Shown piece after piece: positions 56,238-64,000 of a DNA stretch of 64,000 nucleotides. The notes beneath the pieces are model-generated. The model had not been told where the DNA came from. It did no database searches and saw nothing but the letters and a program-made list of their open reading frames with translations. Position numbers and translations under genes: made by a program. The stretch comes from Beverwykella pulmonaria (lineage: Eukaryota; Ascomycota; Dothideomycetes; Pleosporales; Melanommataceae), in contig BCHH01000012.1 of NCBI GenBank assembly GCA_001599595.1, positions 698,813-762,812 on the forward strand, read 5' to 3'. Position 1 is the first letter of the stretch. Each line of letters begins with the position of its first letter.

Positions 56238-57201
56238 TCAGCCTCGCAGTTTCAAAACTTCACACCACATCCTCACCACAGCCTCATTCTCCTTCCCCTT
56301 CTCCAGTGCATCTCTCCCCATAAATACCTCCCTCACCTCCGCCTTCCCAAAATCAATACCTGCCTTGATCACCGTCCACACATCTCTAATTTCGCTCTCC
56401 ACCTCTTCGATATCCATGACCTCCTCATTCGTCGTGCTCCCATCCAACGGCGCAAATCCAGAATCTACGTCGTCCTCGTCGCCACTCTTGCTTCCAGCGA
56501 CAGTAGTAATGCATACCGCGACGCCAGGTGAGACGGGATTCGTAGTGGATGAGGGTCCCTGGCGCGCCATGCGGACTTCGCCGATGTGGATGGTGTATTG
56601 GCCGGCGGCGTAGGTTATGCCTTGGCCTGAGGGGATGTTCAGCGAATTGCGGAAGGACCAGAGAGGCGAGAGCTGGGAAACGGTGTAGCCAAAGTGCGAC
56701 TCGGATTGTGTTACTGGGATGGAGATGATGGTTCCGTAAGAGGAGGGCGAGGGTGTGGAGTGGGAGGGCTGTGGTGTCCCGGCTTGGGATATGGGCTCGC
56801 TTTTGATAAGGGGGTTTAGGGCGGATGGATCAGGTTTTATCGCGGGGGTGAGAGAAGAGGGGTCGGGTTTTATGGTTGTAGGCGGCGTGAACGGGTGGAT
56901 GTAGCAATATGTTTTCTCGCGGCTGAGGTACGATATGTGGAGGATGTGTTGGTAGGACTGTGGTTGGGCAGAGGCGTTGGGAGCGGGGACGGAACGGAGA
57001 AGCCGGTGCGAGAGAGACCATGGGGCTTGTCGTGTTGCGAATTCGAAGTGCGATTCAATGCCGTTGATGATGGCGGCGAGGGTGTTGGCGGACGCGTCCT
57101 GGATCGCGCCATGGATGGGGATGAAGTAGAGACTGCGCAGGTTGTAAGTAAAGTATGGGTGTCTAAGGTGTCATTGGTTTGCCTTACCCGCTGTACCTCA
57201 T
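56238..57201 (-). CDS. MED20: Mediator complex subunit Med20 (Srb2)
   Basis: Exon 1 (57201-57188) encodes MRYS plus two bases; exon 2 is 57132-56238; total 302 aa. The spliced N-terminus SGLYFIPI is the conserved start of fungal Med20. LAAIINGIESHFEF, APWSLSHRLLRSV, HILHISYLSREKTYCYI and GQGITYAAGQYTIHIGEVRM follow the beta-barrel fold of the TBP-associated Med18-Med20 head module. An insertion rich in Pro/Ser/Lys (about residues 95-145) separates the halves and is common in filamentous fungi. The C-terminal FGKAEVREVFMG helix is also conserved. Head-to-head with the GH47 gene. Confidence 0.88.
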
Positions 57202-57799
57202 CTTGAGGGAGTGTGAGCCCACAATAATGAGCTCGCGACAATGTCAAGAGTCAGTGGCAGAGGTTAGTGAAACAGCCTTGACGGACTGCGAAGTCAAGGA
57301 CAATGAACATCACATAGACGCGCTGCTTTTAGAACGATACAACGCCTCCATCCTGATCTGAGCGAGAGCAGAGAGGGAGGGTGAGTGGTGAATCCTAGGC
57401 TGAGCGATTGAGTTCTGATGGTGAAAGTAGAAGATCGCCGCAAGGGTCCGTACACTAATGATGCACGCCAAGAGCCGGTGTTATCGATATCGCAACTTTC
57501 GGGAGTCTAGCAGTTCATCCCATATCTCAACGGCTGAACGGCTCCACGGTTCACGGTCCCTGTTATCTTTATCTTGTGGTTACCTCTACCTGTCTCTCTT
57601 TAGATTTCGGCTCTAGTTTCTGGTGTATAGGCACCTGTCCAGCTCTCTCAAAATCTGAGCTAGGTCATCTCCGCATCGGCCCACGCCTCCTTTCTTTGCG
57701 CTCGCCGCATCGCGCTTTCAAGACCCCCGGCAGCGTCCCTATATTTGTATTTGTACGATTCAATGATAGTCCCATGCTAGACGCGTCCACTCCTTCACC
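57202..57799. promoter_or_regulatory. divergent promoter region, MED20 / GH47
   Basis: 598 bases between two divergent start codons; no gene or specific site was seen. Confidence 0.45.
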
Positions 57800-59732
57800 A
57801 TGGGCTTCCTCGTCCGCCGGTTCGTCGTGCTCTGTGTATCCGCGTCGCTCCTGATCCTTGGATTCCGACAGCTCACTTTCCGAAACGAATTCCCTCCTCC
57901 CACATACATAGCGTCGACGCAGATAACCCGTCCAGTAAAATGGAAACATGTCCCTGTCCACTATCCAGTCTCGGACATGGTTGCGCTCCCGACAGGAACT
58001 CCTTTACGCATTCCCAGGATTCAACACGAGTTCAGAGTAGAGACGGTACACAATAAGGCGAAACGGCAGGAGCGATTAGCTGCTGTGAAGAAGACATTCG
58101 TTCATTCTTGGGAAGGATATGTAAAGCATGCCTGGATGCAGGACGAAGTCACGCCGGTTTCTGGTGGCTATAAAAATGGCTATGGAGGGCGTGGCGCTAC
58201 CTTGGTTGATGCTTTGGATACACTGGTTATTATGGGGCTGGACCAGGAGTTTAATGCGGCACTTAAAGCGGTGCGCAAGATTGATTTCACCACCAGTGCC
58301 GATTCGACTGTGAATGTTTTCGAAACCACCATCAGGTATCTGGGAGGACTTCTGAGCGCATACGATTTGAGCAAAACCAAACATCACGTCTTACTCGATA
58401 AGGCCAAGGAGTTGGGGGATATGCTGTACGGCGCTTTCGATACACCCAACCGCCTGCCCATTACACATTGGGATTGGTCAAAGTGCGTTCCCTCCTCACC
58501 TTCCCTTCAACATCAACCTCGCTAAATCCTTCCAGTGCTGCCGTAAGTGGGCCTCAGGAAGCACCATCTGAAGCACTCAGCGCTGAAATCGGGTCTCTGA
58601 GCCTTGAGTTCACTCGACTATCGCAGCTCACCGGCAATCCAAAGTACTTTGACGCTATACAACGTATCACGGATCAGTTCGACAAGCACCAAAATGATAC
58701 CAAGATTTCCGGTCTTTTCCCAGCCTGGGTCAATCCACTTGACGAGGTGTTTGGTGCTGATCACACTTTTACCTTCGGCGGCATGTCGGACTCGCTCTAC
58801 GAATACTTTCCGAAAGAGTACCTTCTTCTCGGTGGACTCGCTAACCAGTATAAACATCTATACGAACGCGCCATCGAAGCAGCAAAGGTGCACCTGTTCT
58901 TCCGCCCCTTGCATCCCGAGAATCAGGACATTCTCGTTTCCGGCACCTTGGGTACATTCGGACTTCAGCCCGAGGGTCAGCATCTTTCTTGTTTCGCCGG
59001 CGGCATGGTCGCAATTGGCGCCAAGATCTTCAATCGCACGGACGAGCTCGATGTCGCTCGGAAACTAGTCGACGGTTGTATTTGGACATATGACTCCATG
59101 CCGACAGGCATCATGCCAGAGTCCTTCAGTCTCGTTCCGTGCAAGGATTCGGAGGATTGTACTTGGAGTACAGAGAGATGGCATAAGGCTGTTCTGCGGG
59201 AGAACAGCAACGGGGAAATAACCGATGCGACGGATATCATCAAAGAAGACCATTTACCACCTGGGTATACAAAAATTAGAGACAGAAGATATCTCCTACG
59301 GTTCGTCCAGGTCCCCTCCACTCCTCCCCCCACTTTCAGTAATTAATGTTTATTTTAGGCCCGAAGCAATTGAATCCATATTCATCCTCTACCGCATCAC
59401 CGGGGACCGCACGCTCCAAGACGCCGCCTGGCGCATGTTCACTGCCATCCAGAACGCGACAACCACCGAGTTCGCAAACTCCGCCATCGCGGATGTGACG
59501 TGTCCTAGCAGTCAAGAGACGGAGAAATTGGATTCTTGTGAAAGTTATTGGATGGCCGAGACATTGAAGTATTTCTATTTGATTTTCGCGGACCCGGAGT
59601 TAGTGAGCTTGGATGAGTTTGTCTTGTAAGTTGGTATGATGGGTGTGGAAAGGGATGCAAAGCTGACCGCGACATAGTAATACGGAGGCGCATCCGCTGC
59701 GCAGGCCGCATGCGAAAGAGATGTGGTTTTGA
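57800..59732 (+). CDS. MNS1: GH47 alpha-1,2-mannosidase (class I, ER/Golgi type II membrane protein)
   Basis: Exons 57800-58482, 58536-59300, 59359-59625 and 59678-59732 give 589 aa. The N-terminus has a short cytosolic MGFLVRR and one membrane anchor (about residues 8-24), giving type II topology. GH47 landmarks follow in order: WEGYVKHAWMQDEV, GATLVDALDTLVIMGL, FETTIRYLGGLLSAYDL, LSLEFTRLSQLTGNPKY, SFADHT-like FGADHTFTFGGMSDSLYEY, HLSCFAGGM, PESF, PEAIESIFILYRITGD and the terminal TEAHP, whose Thr coordinates calcium. The enzyme trims Man9GlcNAc2 to Man8 or smaller glycans in the secretory pathway. The last exon is short; its acceptor at 59677 is fixed by the TEAHP motif. Confidence 0.94.
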
Positions 59733-60080
59733 TTGTACACGAATCATGTATGGACGCATTCGGCGTTTGGGAAAAAGGTGGATTTCAGCTTGGTCGACGT
59801 TGTTCATTGCTGAACTGATAGCGAGGCAAGTATGAGTTTCTCCAATCAGTGCGTTGTAAAGCCAGCTGTTCTTAGTGTACAGCCCTAACTATAGACTGTT
59901 TATCAGGACATTTTTATATGTTCGAAACTGTCGGTATACCCGCCCGTGAAATGGGAAGGTACTATAGACGCTGTTAATCGACTGCCCGTGGGTTTCGCAG
60001 AACGCTAATCCACGGCGGTGCAAGAGCGCAGGGTACGGTAGAAAGAGTATGGAATTGCTTGTGACCACGAATCTTCTACG

Positions 60081-60121
60081 TAGCAAGGGCTAGCAGCGAC
60101 GTCGAAGTCCTCTGCTAGCTT
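60081..60121. repeat. inverted repeat (hairpin)
   Basis: GCTAGCAG and CTGCTAGC form a perfect 8-bp stem, extended to CAAG/CTTG with one bulged G, around a loop of about 16 bases. It does not fold like a tRNA, and no gene ends here. Confidence 0.6.
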
Positions 60122-60902
60122 GCCAATTGTAGGTTTTGATTCTCGGGTTCGTCCTCCTTCTAAATTGCCGGGGCCGTATATTTATGCCTGTGCGGATCTC
60201 GCTCGCTTAATCCACACAGTCCCCCTTCTGAGTCATCGTTATCTATAGAGCAATCCACCGTAATACCAACAGAAACACTTCTGAGCTCAAAAGAGCGGAT
60301 TTTGATTCATGATAAAAGATCCGATGCCTTACAGCAAGGTTGCCAAGTTTTCTGGGGTTGCTCTTTCCCATCTTCCTCTTTTCAGGATCACTGCAATGCC
60401 ATCTAAACCAACAACTGATTCTTCTCATCACTTCTCATTCCAGAAGCATCCACCTCCACACCCACACCAACTAATCCACAACAATCCAAATACTCGTCAA
60501 AGCCCGTGAAAACCTAGCCGGGGCCATTGCTTTTCCTCACACCCACACTCCCAAAATCAGTATTTGGTTCAAATTCACTAGTATATTCGTTATACGCGGC
60601 AATATTCGTAATTTCAGCTATCGGAAACCAGCGTAATGCCTCGAACGCATACTGCTGCCGCTAGTATTTTGGGATTAGTGCCCGATAGTATTGAATACGG
60701 CGTGGATGTATCGCGGCTCGGTGTTTGGCCGCTAGGGCATGGTTTTTGTGGATCGCTTCGTAGGGTTACCGCAGCGCTCCGTTCTCCATTCTTATTTGGC
60801 CCAGGATGTCGTATCCCAGGTGCTTGAATAGATCGCCGTTGATTGAACAAGCGATAAGTCATTCGCCACGTCTTTTGCGCGCTTTGCTGAGATGGTTCCA
60901 TC

Positions 60903-60917
60903 TTTTTTTTTTTTTTT
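60903..60917. repeat. poly(T) run
   Basis: Fifteen consecutive T. It could be the A-tail of a reverse-transcribed insertion on the minus strand, but no element or target-site duplication was seen beside it. Confidence 0.9.
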
Positions 60918-62534
60918 CAAGAATGCTTCTGTAACGTCAGGGATGAACAGCCAATGGGTCGGATGACAGGCTTCTGTAGTATGGATCCTGAGGGGCTAGT
61001 TAAGGCAATTATTTTTACGACGGCGTAGACGCTGTTGTACAGGGGAAGGGGGATTGGTGGTATGATGAAGAGTTGGAGGCGCGACATGGTGATCTATTGT
61101 GAGGAGGGTGATATTTTCGGGCATGTGGTACTTCGGTGAGATCTTTACATGCACATTATGACAGTTTGCTACAATGTACGATCACATTTTGCGTTAATTC
61201 CAGAGTGCCTAGACACTTTCATTTCTTCGCTACTCTTCTCTTGCTGTTTCAGCGTTGTATTGGCTTTCACTTCTCTGCATGCCTTCCATGCGATACGAGC
61301 GTCATGAAGTATGCTCATGTGCAATTGAAGTAAATGCTCTTATTGTGATTTTTCTTTTTCTCCCTCTAGTCTTACAGATTTAGTTGTAATTATCTTCAAC
61401 CAGATTATGATAGATGGTTGTTCGAGAATCTGCTTACACAAATATTCACCATATGACAAGTACAGCAGGGCTTTATATAATTCCAGACTGAGTGCTAGTT
61501 ACTTTGTATGCCAACTAAGGTTAACTTTACTACTCGTATAATGATAGACATCAACCAGCACTAATTAGTGGCAGATACTAAGATACCTGTAAGCCCAGGA
61601 CACCATACTATCACGTGGACATACCACTGACCTGCTTACAGTACATAAATAACTATTCTACCTAAGCTTCATCGATCGGCTGCAGTGAAACTCATTGCAA
61701 AGCCAGCGTCGCCAATTCTTCATGTTTCTCGACCCTGTTCCTCTAGCAGGCGATCTCCACTGCGCCCCAAACTTCTTGCCTGATATCGAATTTAAAGATG
61801 TTAATCCAAACCCAAGTGTTCTCCCTTGGTTCTTTATAACGTCTTTCCATCAATCCTACGAGCCCCATGATCATAACGAAATTCCGGAGCACTAAGCACG
61901 ATCTCTGTGCCAGAGTAGGTTCGAAATATACGGCGATATGCTTGGAACTGGTTATTCCGGGGAGTTGCTTGAAGGGGTAGCTGGGGCGATTGCGTAAACG
62001 ATGGAGTAGATGATTTGGAGGACTATAGTACTTTACTAAGTTTGTGTGTTGGGGCTGGTAATTGCAAAGGCCTGTTTTATTTCGAGTATCATATATGAGG
62101 GTAAGGCCCGGTTTGCTTGTACTTTGAGAAACCTTATTAAGATTCGGGAGTGTATTAGGTTTTTACATTCTTCTTTCCATTAAATTCTATTTATCAGATG
62201 CACTATCCACTTTGCGCCCCTTCCGCTTCTTCAATGTCTTGCATCGGATTAAGATCCCCACTAGTCATTGCAGCACTTTTTGGTCTAGCTAAAAGCTTGG
62301 GGCGGTACTCAATGGTTTCATAACGTTCCATTAGGTGCATGTGATCATTTTATCAATCCCCAGGGTCAACTTCAAAGTAAGATACTTTAACACCAATTCT
62401 TCATCTTGCTGCATCTTCTCGATCTTGGGCGCCATAATTTCTTCGTCATAACTATTTGATTTCTCTCCCTTACTTCAGCACCTTCTACCTCATCTCCTTT
62501 TTATCCCTCGCGGAGAACTGCCCAGCCTCTCCTT

Positions 62535-62792
62535 TCAAGTGCGCCCAAGCCAGGATCTTGGACTTGTTGTACTATTATTACCATCTCTTTCAGATTCGAA
62601 ACCGAACATGAGTATGGACTCGGTAGTATCCCGCCAAAGCTGATTTTGTGGAAACTGCTTGAATGTATTCCCACGAGAAATCCAAGACTTTGGGTCGGGA
62701 TCGTATTTCAGGGCTTGCGGTGTAGTACAGCTGTAATTATTCGATGTCGAAGTTGGGTTTGTGGTCCAAGGCACTCGAGGAAGTCCGAACGG
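62535..62792 (-). CDS. possible terminal exon of an unrecognised gene
   Basis: A GCAG acceptor at 62796-62793 is followed by an open frame of 85 codons with protein-like texture (WISRGNTFKQFPQNQLWRDT, ESILMFGFESERDG) ending at a TGA at 62535. No upstream exon was identified with confidence and no family is recognised. It may equally be a relic. Confidence 0.3.
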   Translation of the reverse strand, partial: PFGLPRVPWTTNPTSTSNNYSCTTPQALKYDPDPKSWISRGNTFKQFPQNQLWRDTTESILMFGFESERDGNNSTTSPRSWLGRT

Positions 62793-62796
62793 CTGC

Positions 62797-63446
62797 GAAG
62801 GTGGTCAGGGAGTGAGGGGATATTTTGATTTCATAGAAATTTTCTGATAGATGAGAAAAGAAGAAAACTGAGTGGTAGTCGAGATTCTGATAGTGGTGGA
62901 GACAAACATGGAAAACCCAAGGCTAAGAGTAGTGTGCAAATTGAAGGGTAATTGGTGCTTGATCAAAGGCAAACTCGCACATGACTTTACAAGCCACGAG
63001 AAAGACAAGTCTGAGATTTTGTTGGGATACACAATCGAAAAAAGTGCTCGGGCTCTATTTGCGGTACGGTGTGCCTTGTGAATTTAACTTTTCCGTAACA
63101 CTCTATGTTTGCGTATCTTCATGCTCCGTCTTGACTTCTGCGGGTGCAAGATACCACCGTTCAAACAATGCGATACCAGACAGTATGTCAAGATTAAGAA
63201 CTGTATCAAGCGGCCTAAGAAGCTGGAACTGTTTTCCATGTTCTCCAAACCTATATTGTTCCCCCATGTGCTCCAGCCTACTAGCCATACTAACCTCTTA
63301 ACCCGAAGTTCTATCACATCCCATCACCAAGTCCTCTTCCCATCAATGCTCAACCAATAACACCTCGCCTCCCTATCACTATCATACTTATACCTTGTAT
63401 CAATATCTGTCTTCTTCCTCTTCTTCTTCTTCTTTTTCTTAATTCT
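62797..63446. other. intergenic or degenerate region
   Basis: About 650 bases. Several short frames on both strands (for example 63103-63288 minus) look weakly protein-like, none convincingly. A TTC-rich microsatellite at 63411-63440 closes the stretch. Confidence 0.4.
63411..63440. repeat. (TTC)n microsatellite
   Basis: Interrupted run of TTC/CTT units, 30 bases. Confidence 0.85.
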
Positions 63447-63638
63447 CTATTTCCCTCGAATCCGCGCCTTCGCTTCTCTCATCTGCGTCTTGGCAGATAA
63501 CTCCGCCTTATCCCTATCCACACTCCACCCCTTCACCTGAGCTTTCTCACACTGCTCCTTAGTTTCGAAACCGAGCTTTAGCATTAAGTCATGACATCTA
63601 TATTGGACTGCGTACTTTTGGTGAACACGTTTTCGGGG
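63447..63638 (-). CDS. C-terminal exon of an unrecognised gene
   Basis: After a TTCCCAG acceptor ending at 63639, the minus strand reads 63 codons that look firmly like protein (RKRVHQKYAVQYRCHDLMLK, LGFETKEQCEKAQVKGWSVD, then a basic helical tail ending ARIRGK) before a TAG at 63447. Upstream exons probably lie at about 63660-63810 (KSYLKLIYAHPITA) and beyond, so the gene may continue past the right edge, but I could not fix the joints. No family is recognised. Confidence 0.45.
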   Translation of the reverse strand, partial: PRKRVHQKYAVQYRCHDLMLKLGFETKEQCEKAQVKGWSVDRDKAELSAKTQMREAKARIRGK

Positions 63639-64000
63639 CTGGGAATGTATTAAGGGGATATGGCAGTGATGGGGTGGGCATAGATGAGCTTCAAGTAGGA
63701 TTTGGCTGTCGTAGCGTGGACTTTACGACGACGAAGATGGAGCAGGGGGGCGAGCGTTGGGTGAGGAGGATGAGTGTGAGTCAGGGTGGGGAGATAAGGA
63801 GAAGTGTGTTGAGGTGGGATAGGATGGACTCTGTTTCCTCTTGTCCTTACAGTAACGGGAATATGAAGGATCAAGAAGTGAAAGAGAAGATATTGTAGAC
63901 AGATAGGTATGGAAGTCGGTATTTCACGAACCTCTTCGCTCTCCATCTTAGTGAAGCTGAAATAGAGCCAACTTATCCTATCAATTGCATCGCGCATCCA

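Larger units (their letters stand above)
59733..62534. other. gene-poor right arm
   Basis: About 2.8 kb with no intact gene I can support. Contents: a hairpin at 60081-60121, a run of 15 T at 60903-60917, and a 56-codon minus-strand frame (61087-60917, MSRLQLFIIPPIPL) with a hydrophobic start that I cannot classify. Confidence 0.45.

Noticed and set aside
60081..60121. Possible tRNA at the hairpin
   Set aside because: No anticodon, D or T arms and no B-box; only a single stem.
60917..62050. Apparent similarity between two short minus-strand peptides (around 61050 and around 62000, both with YSxVYA-like segments)
   Set aside because: The match is a few residues only; not enough to claim a duplicated relic.

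Overview
The window looks like nuclear DNA of a filamentous ascomycete (Pezizomycotina). Genes carry several short introns of about 45-110 nt with GT...CTAAC-like...AG signals. The protein set is typically fungal: an AA9 polysaccharide monooxygenase, Ecm14, a Wsc-type sensor, Itc1, Sgf73, Mrn1/Nrd1 and an Atg33-like protein. There are no operons, tRNAs, rRNAs or CRISPR arrays. I cannot place it below subphylum. All introns were read by eye from splice signals, frame and family conservation. Where exons are listed, their summed lengths are a multiple of three.

Left arm (1-8900) is gene-poor. It holds the start of an unrecognised gene at the edge, a secreted AA9 LPMO (3416-4286) and a membrane-anchored HHE/hemerythrin-like protein (5514-6555). 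Two copies of a diverged ~130-bp repeat lie just 3' of these two genes. Two coding relics in this arm have in-frame stops that are mostly or all TAG, the pattern expected from CpA-to-TpA decay (RIP or deamination).

Centre (8900-59732) is gene-dense housekeeping DNA. In order: an SDR reductase (-); a Sec7-PH Arf GEF (-), divergent from Ecm14 (+); mitochondrial succinate/fumarate carrier Sfc1 (+); twinfilin (+); a frame-broken GDSL esterase pseudogene (+); Atg33-like (-), divergent from peroxisomal dienoyl-CoA reductase Sps19 with C-terminal SKL (+); a Wsc-domain sensor (+); Arf GAP Gcs1 (+); an unrecognised 243-aa protein (+); Mtg1 GTPase (+); a carboxymuconolactone decarboxylase-like protein (-); nucleoside transporter Fun26 (-), divergent from Iwr1 (+); SAGA subunit Sgf73 (-); ISWI-complex subunit Itc1 (-); ER glucosyltransferase Alg8 (-), divergent from Mrn1 (+); Mediator subunit Med20 (-), divergent from GH47 mannosidase (+).

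Right arm (59733-64000) is again gene-poor, with only fragments of coding sequence on the minus strand.

Functional themes recur but the genes are not a cluster in the metabolic sense: Arf cycle (GEF and GAP), N-glycan assembly and trimming (Alg8, GH47), Pol II transcription and chromatin (Iwr1, Sgf73, Itc1, Med20), and fatty-acid/organelle metabolism (Sfc1, Sps19, Atg33). I found no convincing new multi-gene system. The most useful observations are gene-structure oddities (a GC-AG intron and a start-codon-only exon in ITC1, a stopless 48-nt intron in FUN26), the decayed GDSL esterase, the amber-stop relics with the repeat pair in the left arm, and one well-formed unrecognised gene.
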